Assembly: GCF_900101015.1 (NCBI RefSeq)
Contig: NZ_FNFZ01000014.1
Location: forward strand, 1 to 64,000
Length of the DNA stretch: 64,000 nt
Direction: 5' to 3'
From: Sarcina sp. DSM 11001
GTDB lineage: Bacteria; Bacillota; Clostridia; Lachnospirales; Lachnospiraceae
The stretch's first letter is position 1. Every line of letters begins with the position of its first letter. Below are positions 1 through 8,287 of this stretch, piece by piece. The translations under genes and the position numbers were made by a program. Under the pieces are notes generated by a model, which was not told where the DNA came from, did not search any database, and saw only the letters and a program-made list of their open reading frames with translations.

Positions 1-168
1 GGCTTCTTAAACGACCACAGCGGACAGTTCGCGTGGATCCCGTTCGACTGCAAGGAGGGCTTCTCCTGCGTTCTATGCACCCATAAAGAAGACCAGAGAG
101 ACAGTCTGAAAACCTTCCTTGATATCCTGAAAAAGCTTTACTCGGACGCGGTTGCGTTCCCACTGTAA
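1..168 (+). CDS. C-terminal fragment, possibly a LysR-type regulator
   Basis: Open from the left edge in frame 1 and ending with TAA at 166-168, giving 55 residues. The fragment contains a WIPFDC stretch, then VLCTHKEDQRD and a helical tail. It resembles from memory the last strand and helix of LysR substrate-binding domains in clostridia, but no DNA-binding part is in the window, so the family call is tentative. Codon use looks like the neighbouring genes, which supports real coding. The gene body lies outside the window. Confidence 0.45.
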   Translation, partial: GFLNDHSGQFAWIPFDCKEGFSCVLCTHKEDQRDSLKTFLDILKKLYSDAVAFPL

Positions 169-577
169 AGAGCAAAAAAATAAGCCCGGGAGAATAACGA
201 TGAATAAATACAGATTTACTCATCTTACCCCCACCAAGGCTGAAGTTGTTTAGAGGATTTGAAAAAAAGATTCTGAAGAACACATCTTCAAGACTCACTC
301 GCGGGTATTGCGCGATGAAGAATAAATACCAGATGATCAGGACAGGAAAAACATAGTACCGCTGTCTTCACAGTTAAATTGTGGTATACTCGAAGAATCA
401 GGCTTGCCTATAATTTCGTATTCACCTGCACGGTTTTTCATCGTGTATTATCATCGAACGGAGGCACTTTCCGCCGGCGTTACCTCCAGCTGTATTGTAT
501 AGGTTTCATTATGGATAAAAATGAACTGATCGAAACAATAAATTACAGTGCCATCAAGACAAAGAAAGGATAGCATA
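169..577. other. Intergenic region without a convincing gene
   Basis: About 400 bases between the leading fragment and the broken C11 gene. A 17-codon frame starts at 200 with a possible GGGAG site upstream and ends at a TAG near 253, but nothing supports it as a gene. The stretch 284-329 (TCTTCAAGACTC, then GGGTATTGCGCGATGAAGAAT) shares about 20 bases with 36278-36305 in inverted orientation, so it may belong to a small dispersed repeat. Confidence 0.4.
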
Positions 578-2381
578 ATGAAGAAGTTTTTCGTATTGAT
601 CGCGATGCTGACACTGATGCTCTGCGGTGCTTCAGGAGTTGCTTACGCAGACGAGGCAGAACCTGAAGCAGAGCGCACGGTCATGCTGTATTTATGCGGC
701 TCTAATCTGGAGACCAGCGCCGGAATGGCGACCTATAATCTGGAACAGATCCTGCGTGCGAACTACAGCAGCAGTATTGCTGGTGTTCGAACAAAATGAG
801 TTGGTCTCGGTCGCTTTTGCGACGGAGACCGGCGGCTATCGTGAGATCGAGACGAAGGATCTTCTCGGGGAGATCAGCCTTATCACTTCAAAGTATGAGA
901 CGCTGTTCGACGCGAATATCCCTATCAGCAGCACGTCTTTCACCGTCAGCGCGGACAATGCGGGCAGTATCTCCCTGAAGTATATGGACATCAGTGAAAT
1001 CAGTGACATCGCGGATACGGATGGGGACGGAGATGCTCTGCATGACACTCTTGCAGTAAAAGACTTCTACGATACCCATATCGATATCACCGATAAGGCA
1101 GAGGAAGCTGACAGCCTGCCGGAACTCACCGATGTGAAATTGACATCCGTAAACAGGGCGGTCTACAACGGAACGGACCAGACGCCTGAGGTCGTCTGCG
1201 ACGGAAAAACACTGACAGCAGGCACCGATTATGAACTGATTCGTTTAGGCGGCAGTGATGCATTCAAAAATGCAGGCGAGTACTCCATCCTCCTGCTAGG
1301 AAAAGGGGACTATACCGGAGGGGCGATCACCTCCTTCATCATCGACAGGGCGGCGCTTGCCTCTGCCGATGTGACGCTTGCTTCCGACACCTATACCTAT
1401 AACGGGAGATCCCAGAAACCTGCCGTCACAGTAAAACACGGCGGAAAGAAACTCGTCCCCGGAACGGATTACTCCGTAACCTACAGCGACAACGTCCACG
1501 CGGGGACCGCGTCGGTGAAGGTCTCCGGCAAGGGCAACTATAAGGGAACGGTCACGAAGAAATTCACCATTGCAAAGGCTGACCAGTCGATCAGGCTGAC
1601 CGTGGATGCCACAAAGATCGACGTCGGAAAAACAACAGCCATCAAAGTCTCCGGCACAAAGGGAAGCATCTCGTTCAAGTCTGCATCCGACAGTCTGGCT
1701 GCTGTTAAAATGAAGGACAGCAAGACCGGCACTGTCAAGGCCGTCAAGGTCGGCAAGGTCAAGATCACGGTGACCGCGGCGAAGACATCCGACTTCAACG
1801 CCGTCTCCAAAGCTGTCACCATCAGAGTTGTCCCCGCCGCAACATCTACGTTTAAAGCGGATAACCAGGCTGCCGGCATCAGGCTGACCTGGAAGAAGGT
1901 CGCCGGCGCGAACGCTTACTTCATCTTCCGCGGCAACACCCAGATCGTGGCCATCAGAGATGGCGCCACCGTAACCTACACGGACAAGAAGGCCACTGCC
2001 AACGGGGCAAAGTATGTCTACAAGATCATCGCCAGCGCCTCTGTTACCGGCAGGAGCACGCACTCAGCGAGCGTTACGGCTTACCGGATGGACAGACCGG
2101 CGATCAGTTCTCTGGCCAACAGCGGAACAGGAAAGATGACGGTCAACTGGGGCAAAAACGCCAAAGCGACCGGCTATCAGGTCCAGTACTGTCCGGACAA
2201 GACCTTTAAGACCGGGAACAAGTCGGCGACCATTTCGGGCGCTTCAACAGTGTCCAAAGCGATCGCCGGCCTCACAAAGGGCAAGACCTATTACGTCCGG
2301 ATCCGCACATTCAAGACCGTGGACAGCACCAAATACTTCTCTGCCTGGTGCCCAGTCAAGAGCGTGAAGATCACAAAATAA
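578..2381 (+). pseudogene. Disrupted secreted clostripain-like (peptidase C11) protein with Ig-like and fibronectin III domains
   Basis: The start at 578 follows AAAGGA and encodes a signal peptide (hydrophobic to VAYA) and the family's opening strand VMLYLCGSNLET. That frame stops at 797-799, right after ANYSSS. The second frame carries the rest to 2381: a linker, two repeated Ig-like modules of the YNG..Q.P.V / GTDY..TY type (about 1130-1580), a further beta module (1580-1850) and two fibronectin III-like modules (1850-2381). In intact C11 proteins the ANYSSS region is followed by the catalytic His/Cys core, which is absent here. The simplest reading is an out-of-frame internal deletion that removed the protease and left the signal peptide and adhesion-type tail. 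A local sequencing error cannot explain the missing core. Confidence 0.75.
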
Positions 2382-2619
2382 GGTAAAAAACAGGGTTTTT
2401 ACGGCCTGCAAAACAAGGGAACGCAGGGCTTGTCAAACACCTGGAAAAAGCTGATAACCGGAATGATTTCATGGATTATGACACAGCATTGTCGATCTTC
2501 CAATGGATAGTACAGGAAAGATATCTTGAACAGTATGCCATTCAATAAAAGCATATGATAATATACTCTTATAAGCCTGTCAGGCAAACAGGGATTTAAC
2601 AAGAAAGGGTTAAAAGCTT

Positions 2620-3444
2620 ATGATCAAACTAATCGCCAGTGACATCGACGGAACCCTGGTAAAGGAGGGTTCCCATGAAATCGACCCTGCATACTACGAT
2701 GTGATCGGGGAACTCAAGGAGGCGGGGATCATCTTCTGCGCCTGCAGCGGGCGGCAGTACCACAGTATGATGGAACTCTTCAAACCGGTCGCGGACGACA
2801 TTTATTTCATCGCATCCAACGGAACTGTCATCCGCACCAGGGACCGCGTCCTGCACAGCTGGAAGATCGATCCGGAACTGTATCTGCCGCTCGTCGAGCG
2901 GCTGCGCACCATAGAGGGCGCAGAGATCGTCGTCGAAGGCCCGGACGTCAGCTGGATCGAGGGAACCGAAACACCTGTAGCCAGGATGATGAGCAATAAT
3001 TACCGCTACGCCGTCGAGAACGTTGATGACCTGACTGCGATCCCGACTGACAACATCATCAAAATAGCGGTTCATCACCCCAATGTGGAGAAGGCAACCA
3101 GAGGACTTGACCAGTCCATCCGCGCCAGAAATCTGTCCATGACAATCTCTGGAGCTGAGTGGCTGGATATCTTTGCCAAAGAGGCCGGTAAGGGCGAAGC
3201 CTTCGCACTCCTGCAGGAATATCTCGGAATCGGTCAGGAGGAGACAGTGTATTTCGGAGACAACCTGAATGATCTCCCTGCCTTCCATGAGGCAGGTGTT
3301 GCTGCAACTGTAGCAAATGCCCGTTCTGAGATGCAGGACGCGGCGGACATCGTCGAGCGTTCCTTCTCCGACCTGGGCGTCCTGAAGGAACTCCGTCATA
3401 TCCTGGATCTGCACAAAAGGTTCGAGGCACAGGGAAAACTGTAA
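2620..3444 (+). CDS. Cof-type HAD superfamily phosphatase
   Basis: 274 residues, the normal size for Cof/YidA-type class IIB HAD phosphatases. Motif I is DIDGTLV at residues 8-14 (nucleophile and acid Asp), motif II is CSGRQ near residue 46, a Lys lies in the cap-to-core return segment, and motif IV is GDNLND in the last quarter. These cytosolic enzymes dephosphorylate sugar phosphates and related metabolites; the substrate cannot be read from sequence. AAGAAAGGG precedes the ATG at a rather long spacing. It stands alone on the plus strand and ends at a clear hairpin terminator. Confidence 0.9.
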   Translation: MIKLIASDIDGTLVKEGSHEIDPAYYDVIGELKEAGIIFCACSGRQYHSMMELFKPVADDIYFIASNGTVIRTRDRVLHSWKIDPELYLPLVERLRTIEGAEIVVEGPDVSWIEGTETPVARMMSNNYRYAVENVDDLTAIPTDNIIKIAVHHPNVEKATRGLDQSIRARNLSMTISGAEWLDIFAKEAGKGEAFALLQEYLGIGQEETVYFGDNLNDLPAFHEAGVAATVANARSEMQDAADIVERSFSDLGVLKELRHILDLHKRFEAQGKL

Positions 3445-3466
3445 ATTGCTCAAACACAAAAATAAC

Positions 3467-3497
3467 CTCCCGGTCTTCATAGGCCGGGAGATCTTTT
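3467..3497 (+). terminator. Rho-independent terminator after the HAD gene
   Basis: Seven-base perfect stem CTCCCGG (3467-3473) / CCGGGAG (3484-3490) followed by ATCTTTTC, 23 bases after the HAD stop codon. Confidence 0.8.
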
Positions 3498-3657
3498 CTC
3501 TTTCGGCGTCTCCGTTGCTTTACTTTTTTGAAACATGCGTGACCTTGTCTTTATACAGCACGTCGGTTGCTTCTTATCTTCCCCTGTATGGGTGATCTAT
3601 CTCTCCGGGATTGTCTCTGTCGCCTTTCGTCACATATGCAATGAAAGAAGCTATGGG

Positions 3658-3699
3658 CACCAAAAGGGACGGTTCTTTTGTTTCCGTCCCCTTGTTTAC
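3658..3699. repeat. Dispersed GGGACGG palindromic repeat, copy A
   Basis: A single hairpin unit: GGGACGG, then TTCTTTTGTTT, then CCGTCCC. The same core recurs at 7564-7690 and 15547-15650. It lies just past the 3' end of the GNAT gene. It has the look of a REP-like or miniature mobile element. Confidence 0.7.
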
Positions 3700-3706
3700 A
3701 TTACGT

Positions 3707-4792
3707 TTATCCAAAAATCTGTCCGGGCAGCTTTTGCTTCTCCTTTGGCGGGAATCCTTTGTCAAACTCCTCCACGTCATTATCGTTCACGTAATATCCC
3801 TGCGGCGTCTGGTACACTCCGGTGATGCCTTCCAGATATCCCGGATTCAGTTCTTTGCAAAGAAAGAAGGAAGAATCCGCATCCTCCGGAAGGTCATGAT
3901 ACCGGATCCCGAACTTACTCGCGTAGTCAAAGCCGCTCTTGCCATAGAAGCCTATATTACCCTCAAAGAGAACAGCTCCAAAGCCCATCCTGGCAGCTTT
4001 CTCCAAAGAGTAGTCCAGTAAAGCCTTTCCGAACCCCCTGCGCTTCAGTTCCGGTGTGATTCCGATCGGCCCCATCGTAAGAACTGGAATTGTCCTGCCG
4101 TCATCCGCTTCTATGATCGTCTTCATGAACATATTCTGTCCGATCAGCTCTCCGTCCATTTCCATGACGAAATCCAGCTCTTTCATGAATGCAGGATCAT
4201 CCCGGAGTACATGAATTACGTAATGCTCACTGCATCCCGGACGGTAAACATTCCAGAAAGATTCCCTTACCAGGTTTTCGACCGCTCTGTAATCTTCTTT
4301 TTTCTCTAGTCGTATCAAATAATTCTTTGTATTCATCGTTGTTTTCCTCACAATATATCTGGGGCCTTCCTCACCAATCTCACCGGTTGGTCTGAAGCCG
4401 CACTTCATTAATACTCTCTCCGATGCCGAATTCTCCGGACTTGTTTCTGCTTCTGCGGCGTTTACCTCCGGATGCCGAAACACCCATTGCAGCGCCAGTT
4501 TTACCGCTTCCGTGGCAAAGCCCTGTCCCCGGTATTCTTCCAGAATGCCATATCCAATCTCAGGGTTACAGTCAGCTTTTATGCCCTTAAAGCAGAGATC
4601 CCCGATATGCGATCCATCTGTTTTCTCTATTATCCACATTGCATACCATTCCCATTGCTCCGGGTGATTAAGACAGCCTTCAAGCATTTCTTCATACGCC
4701 TTCCGGGTGTCTTCGTCCGCCTCAGCAGCAATGTTCTTCTCCATCTGTTCCCTGCTCGCAGGATAGATTCTGATCCGCTCCGATTCCATCAT
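3707..4792 (-). CDS. Tandem GNAT acetyltransferase (two GNAT domains in one chain)
   Basis: 361 residues from the ATG at 4792. Residues about 1-150 are a RimJ/RimL-type GNAT domain (IGYGILEEYRGQGFATEAV is the acetyl-CoA loop, followed by N.AS..VL.K.GF). Residues about 157-300 are a second GNAT domain of the YhbS type (GPIGITPELKRRGFGKALL), with a short C-terminal extension. Each half matches a family that normally exists as a separate protein, so this is a fusion; the acetyl acceptors are unknown. An upstream in-frame extension exists, but ATG 4792 has a GGAAAAGGGG site and overlaps the TGA of the upstream HTH gene as ATGA, indicating translational coupling. Confidence 0.85.
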   Translation of the reverse strand: MMESERIRIYPASREQMEKNIAAEADEDTRKAYEEMLEGCLNHPEQWEWYAMWIIEKTDGSHIGDLCFKGIKADCNPEIGYGILEEYRGQGFATEAVKLALQWVFRHPEVNAAEAETSPENSASERVLMKCGFRPTGEIGEEGPRYIVRKTTMNTKNYLIRLEKKEDYRAVENLVRESFWNVYRPGCSEHYVIHVLRDDPAFMKELDFVMEMDGELIGQNMFMKTIIEADDGRTIPVLTMGPIGITPELKRRGFGKALLDYSLEKAARMGFGAVLFEGNIGFYGKSGFDYASKFGIRYHDLPEDADSSFFLCKELNPGYLEGITGVYQTPQGYYVNDNDVEEFDKGFPPKEKQKLPGQIFG

Positions 4793-5400
4793 GATACCCC
4801 TTTTCCTTTCCCAATCAGCAGCCCCTTCACGACCAGCATAGCCAAACACAGGATGCCCGCATACGGCTGCCGGGTCATGATGAAAACCGCTGCTCCCGTT
4901 ATAGATAACACCATTCCGGTGACGAGCCGGTGATGATTCCAGACTGGTTTGTCAAAACGGCCGATGATGATCCCGCAAATCCCGTTCAAAACCGTCACAC
5001 CGATCAAGACCGCAAACACGATTCTAATCCAGGAACTGAGGCCTGTGCTCTCAAACAATGTTACCGAAGCCGGAGTATCCGCACTGTTTCCAAACACCGG
5101 TAAAAACAACAAAAGCACCATAAGGGTATCCAATGTGCAGCAGATCAAAGAGATATATTTATCGATGCACGCCCTCTTTTCGTCTTCTGCGGCAATAATG
5201 ATCTCTTCTGAGCAGATCAGGTCATCGATCGTTACCGAAAAGTATCTGGAAATCTCTTTCAGGGAATCCAGATTCGGATATCCCCTCCCGGATTCCCATT
5301 TGGAGATTGCCGTCCTTGAAACAAACAGAGCCTCAGCCAGTTGTTCCTGCGTAAGCCCCTTATTCTTTCGTAGTTCCTGCAGTTTTTCATTGAACTCCAT
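4789..5400 (-). CDS. XRE-family regulator with a C-terminal membrane domain
   Basis: 203 residues. An XRE helix-turn-helix occupies residues 4-60 (LRKNKGLTQEQLAEAL, VSRTAISKWESG). The rest holds about four hydrophobic segments (roughly 85-103, 122-142, 155-175, 178-196). Such membrane-anchored XRE proteins are common in clostridia, where they probably sense envelope signals. It overlaps the PAP2 gene by 14 bases upstream and the GNAT gene by 4 bases downstream, so the three genes form one translationally coupled operon. Confidence 0.88.
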   Translation of the reverse strand: MEFNEKLQELRKNKGLTQEQLAEALFVSRTAISKWESGRGYPNLDSLKEISRYFSVTIDDLICSEEIIIAAEDEKRACIDKYISLICCTLDTLMVLLLFLPVFGNSADTPASVTLFESTGLSSWIRIVFAVLIGVTVLNGICGIIIGRFDKPVWNHHRLVTGMVLSITGAAVFIMTRQPYAGILCLAMLVVKGLLIGKGKGVS

Positions 5401-6079
5401 TTACAGACTCCCCCGGGTGTTGTTTTGCTCTTTTCCCGTCAGCAAGAAGAACAGATGACCGATAAAGAAAAAACAAACCTGTACTCAATAGTATCGAACC
5501 GACAATATCACTTGCCCAGTGGACGCCGGATATCAGTCTTCCGATAACCATAAATATTGAAAAAGCAATCACGAACACCGCAGTCACTCTTCTGATCAGC
5601 GAATTTTCAACTCTCCTGTCCACTTGGAACTGCAGTGTCGGCATGACGCTCAGCACCAACAGTGTGGTAGACGACGGATAGGATGCCTCCAGGTGTCCTT
5701 CTATCAGGATCGGCCTGTAGTTAACCGGTACCATCTCAAAGAACAGGTATCCAAATATGACCAGAACATAGTAAATGCCCAGCAGGATGATATCCGGATC
5801 GACCCGCAGAAGGCTCTTTCTCCTGATCAACTGCACAAATCCCAGCATACCAAAGCACAGACAGATAAAGATTGGTACAAGTCCCAGCCAGTCCGTGATC
5901 GTATAAATCGTCATATGTACACCGGTCAGCTGATGAAACCACACATTGAAAGCGGCAAAACCTATCCTTGTTCCATTCTGCCCAACCGCCTGCACATCAA
6001 TGCATTGGATCATGACAGTCCACAGGGCAAACGCACCGATTAACCCGCCTCCATTCAGCAGATCTCTTTTTTCCTTCAT
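5387..6079 (-). CDS. PAP2-family membrane phosphatase
   Basis: 230 residues with about six transmembrane segments. The PAP2 signature is visible as NYRP, then YPSSTT (C2) and SGVHWASDIVG (C3) with its His and Asp. C2 lacks the usual His of PSGH, having PSST, so the enzyme belongs to the divergent phosphatase group and activity is less certain. Family members dephosphorylate lipid phosphates or undecaprenyl pyrophosphate on the outer membrane face. GAAGGGAAT precedes the ATG. It is the first gene of the operon with the XRE and GNAT genes. Confidence 0.85.
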   Translation of the reverse strand: MKEKRDLLNGGGLIGAFALWTVMIQCIDVQAVGQNGTRIGFAAFNVWFHQLTGVHMTIYTITDWLGLVPIFICLCFGMLGFVQLIRRKSLLRVDPDIILLGIYYVLVIFGYLFFEMVPVNYRPILIEGHLEASYPSSTTLLVLSVMPTLQFQVDRRVENSLIRRVTAVFVIAFSIFMVIGRLISGVHWASDIVGSILLSTGLFFLYRSSVLLADGKRAKQHPGESVNGVQ

Positions 6080-6185
6080 ATTCCCTTCGTCCTTTCAAAA
6101 AGTATTGCCTGTCGGCAATCCGAAAGTAGCAGAGACCCATAAAGAAGGAAAGAAACGTACTGTCACATCAATGATACGATTCGTG

Positions 6186-6308
6186 TCATGCCTGGAAATC
6201 CGTGAAGCGATCGATCTTGGCTGGTTTCAATAGGCCGATCTCATCATAGTGGCGGAGCATTCTGACGCTGACTCTGGACAGTTTCGAAAATTCTCCTATT
6301 TTCAGCAT
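6186..6308 (-). pseudogene. Truncated MerR-family regulator (N-terminal HTH only)
   Basis: A 40-codon frame with an excellent GGAGGT site before the ATG at 6308. It encodes MLKIGEFSKLSRVSVRMLRH, then YDEIGLLKPAKID, which is the canonical MerR winged helix through its first wing, and stops at TGA 6186-6188. The expected GYRYYS segment, the remaining DNA-binding part and the effector domain are missing. It sits directly upstream of the PAP2 operon and is too short to bind DNA normally, so it is a remnant. Confidence 0.8.
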
Positions 6309-6346
6309 GGCGGTACCTCCTGTTGCTGTTTTTTGAGCTCACGTCA

Positions 6347-6377
6347 AGCTTAATGCCTGCCACAGTGTGAGAGTCAA
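6347..6377 (-). promoter_or_regulatory. Candidate MerR-type promoter
   Basis: On the minus strand TTGACT (6372-6377) is followed after 19 bases by TAAGCT. The long spacer contains the imperfect dyad CTCACAC/GTGGCAG, the arrangement typical of MerR-activated promoters. It drives the truncated merR and probably the PAP2 operon. Confidence 0.45.
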
Positions 6378-6458
6378 GGGCATACTTTCACTTTTTTTAC
6401 TTTCTCCCGGCGAAGAACCATCCCAAAGTATTTAATTCCGCTAATATCCATATTGCTA

Positions 6459-6797
6459 TTATTCTTGCTCTTTCAGCCTGCGAAGTGCATCCGCATTGTT
6501 TCCTGTGATCATCGAAAGCTTTTCACAGGAATTCATTTCCGGACATTCACCGCACGTCTCCATCTGTTTTCCCATTGCGCACTGCCGGATCGGGCACAGG
6601 GAATCGCAGTACGGTGTTTTCACTCCCGGGACCCGGCATCCGGAGCAGTTGATCATCTCAGCCGTAATCTCCACGCCGTTCAACTCTGACCACTCTCTGG
6701 CGACTCGCTGACGCAGTGCGTCATTGTTATTCACGGTTGCGAGACGGGCTTGGCACGCCTCACAGTCCAGACCGCAATATGCAGTATATTCATTCAT
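6459..6797 (-). CDS. Cysteine-rich DUF3795 protein
   Basis: 112 residues from the ATG at 6797, which has GAGGAG eight bases upstream. Cysteines occur as YCGLDCEAC, then CSGC, YCDSLCPIRQC and CGECPEMNSC, the pattern of DUF3795 proteins, which probably bind a metal or Fe-S cluster; no activity is established. The open frame continues upstream to 7073, but that part is a duplicated piece of the CDP-alcohol phosphatidyltransferase gene, so the upstream start is rejected. Confidence 0.82.
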   Translation of the reverse strand: MNEYTAYCGLDCEACQARLATVNNNDALRQRVAREWSELNGVEITAEMINCSGCRVPGVKTPYCDSLCPIRQCAMGKQMETCGECPEMNSCEKLSMITGNNADALRRLKEQE

Positions 6798-6840
6798 ATC
6801 CGATATTCTCCTCAGTGCGCAAGTTGTTTCGTAACCTTCT

Positions 6841-6971
6841 TTACCGGCGGGTTCTCCTGTCCTGATCAGATAGCCTTCCTGAATTGCGGCGTATGTTGCT
6901 GCAGCACAGACGACAATCGCAAAGTATTTCAAGGGGAAAACGGGTATCGTCAACGGCAGTAGAAACAGCAG
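6841..6971 (-). pseudogene. Duplicated 3' fragment of the CDP-alcohol phosphatidyltransferase gene
   Basis: About 131 bases, over 90 percent identical to 9196-9326. They encode the last membrane helix region of the 9174-9689 gene (LTIPVFPLKYFAIVV, then GYLIRTGE). Most differences between the copies are silent, which suggests that the fragment came from a once functional paralogue and not a fresh copy error. It has no start of its own and is in frame with the DUF3795 gene downstream. Confidence 0.8.
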
Positions 6972-7041
6972 ACCCATCGGATGTCCCATCCTTCGCTCGG
7001 AAACTTCTTTCTCATGACCGATTTCATAAACAGACGGTACA

Positions 7042-7545
7042 TTAAATAGGCGAAGGGCAGTTTTGCCAATCATTCAGCGTCCCGATCTCGCAGCCCTTAT
7101 CTGCGTAATAGGCAAGCATCTCGGGCATCTTCTTCAGATTGTAGCTCGTCACGCAATCGGATATGACATGCACCGTATAGCCCGCTCTGGCCATATTGAA
7201 GCAAGTGGATTTCACGCAGGCTGTAGCATCCGCGCCGGTGATATAAAACTCGTCGATTCCGTTTTCCCGGATGTACTCCGAGAAATCTCCGCTGGTCAGC
7301 GCATTGGACTTTGTTTTAACAAAGATATGGTTCGACACCACCTTCAGTTCCGGAGCAAGTTCCGCACCCCTGGTATTTGGTTTGAATGTCCGCGTACCAG
7401 GGGACAGATTGTTGTGCTTGATATAGATAACCGTCATTTCCAGCTCCACAGCCCAGTCAATGGCAGCATTGATATTGTCGATGATATCCCTGTAGTGCTT
7501 CGTAATGTCGTTCTGGATGTCGATTACGACAAGAGCTTTACTCAT
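7042..7545 (-). CDS. Isochorismatase-like cysteine hydrolase
   Basis: 167 residues from the ATG at 7545 with GGAGG at good spacing. The family triad is visible: Asp in VVIDIQND (residues 6-13), Lys in VIYIKHN, and the nucleophilic Cys in GADATACVKS. Relatives cleave isochorismate, nicotinamide or small amides; the exact substrate is not readable. The open frame extends to 7686 into the repeat at 7564-7690, and that extension is rejected. Confidence 0.9.
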   Translation of the reverse strand: MSKALVVIDIQNDITKHYRDIIDNINAAIDWAVELEMTVIYIKHNNLSPGTRTFKPNTRGAELAPELKVVSNHIFVKTKSNALTSGDFSEYIRENGIDEFYITGADATACVKSTCFNMARAGYTVHVISDCVTSYNLKKMPEMLAYYADKGCEIGTLNDWQNCPSPI

Positions 7546-7563
7546 TACAACCGTACCTCCTTG

Positions 7564-7690
7564 CACCAAAAGGGACGTGCACCAAAAGGGACGGTCCTTT
7601 TGTTTCCGTCCCCGTGTGTATTTTGTCCCTATGTTTATTTTGTCCCTATGTTTATTTCGAAACAAAAGGACCGTCCCCGTGTTCATCCCC
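7564..7690. repeat. Dispersed GGGACGG palindromic repeat, copy B (multi-unit)
   Basis: Starts with two short CACCAAAAGGGACG units. GGACGGTCCTTTTGTTTC (about 7589-7606) is then matched by its exact inverse GAAACAAAAGGACCGTCC (about 7659-7676), with three spaced TTTGTCCC/ATGTTTATTT units between. It fills the gap between the isochorismatase start and the GyrI-like stop. Confidence 0.8.
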
Positions 7691-7695
7691 CGTGT

Positions 7696-8199
7696 TCATC
7701 CGCAGCTGATTGGCACCCAGATCCCGCATTCGTAATCCGGCGACTGCGGATTCCCGGCGGAGTACACCTCCAGTGTTGCGTTTCCATTTGCGTGGTACTT
7801 CTGCCCTTCATTCGGGAACCACTCCTGCCAGACCGCCGTATTCAGCGTCTGCAGGGAATCCGGCATCGGTCCTTTGGTTGTAAAAACCGCCCACTCGCTT
7901 GCCGGGAAAGAGTACAGTTCCAGTCCTTCCGGAACGTCTCCGCCCTGATACAGACCTGCGATCCAGTATGTAAACGCATTTTCAGAGTCTGCGCAGATTG
8001 AAAACAGGCCGATCCTGTTTTCAAGGATCGCTTTCTCCACAGCATTCTCCGGCTTCATCGTCTGCCAGAGCCGTGCATATTTTGCCGCGTATTCTTTGTC
8101 CCAGAATTCCGGACATTTCTGATAAGCTTCCTCCGGACGGATCTCCGTATGGTATCCGATCAAGGTCATTGCGTCTTTCTTTTCGTAAGTTACGTTCAT
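7696..8199 (-). CDS. GyrI-like / AraC effector-binding domain protein
   Basis: 167 residues that form a single small-molecule-binding domain of the GyrI/SbmC type, with no HTH. It has an N-terminal strand MTLIGYHTEI, the FSICADSE and FPASEWAVF strands, and the terminal YECGIWVPI strand. Free-standing members bind hydrophobic ligands and some hydrolyse or sequester toxic compounds. It follows the four-gene operon after 88 bases and precedes the isochorismatase gene, suggesting a detoxification neighbourhood. The function is inferred from fold only. Confidence 0.85.
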   Translation of the reverse strand: MNVTYEKKDAMTLIGYHTEIRPEEAYQKCPEFWDKEYAAKYARLWQTMKPENAVEKAILENRIGLFSICADSENAFTYWIAGLYQGGDVPEGLELYSFPASEWAVFTTKGPMPDSLQTLNTAVWQEWFPNEGQKYHANGNATLEVYSAGNPQSPDYECGIWVPISCG

Positions 8200-8287
8200 G
8201 TTTTTCCTCCCCGATTATTTGAGATACAGTAACGCTGGATTCTGCCGCATTTACTCAATCCCCGGATAGCCTTCAAATTCATCGTTT

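Noticed and set aside
1296-2063. Minus-strand frame of 255 codons in the C11 tail
   Set aside because: Composition (Gly/Asp/Val-rich) is what antisense of Thr/Lys-rich beta repeats gives; no start signal.
6798-7073. N-terminal extension of the DUF3795 gene as a real fusion protein
   Set aside because: The extension is a truncated copy of another gene's end and the internal ATG at 6797 has a proper ribosome site.
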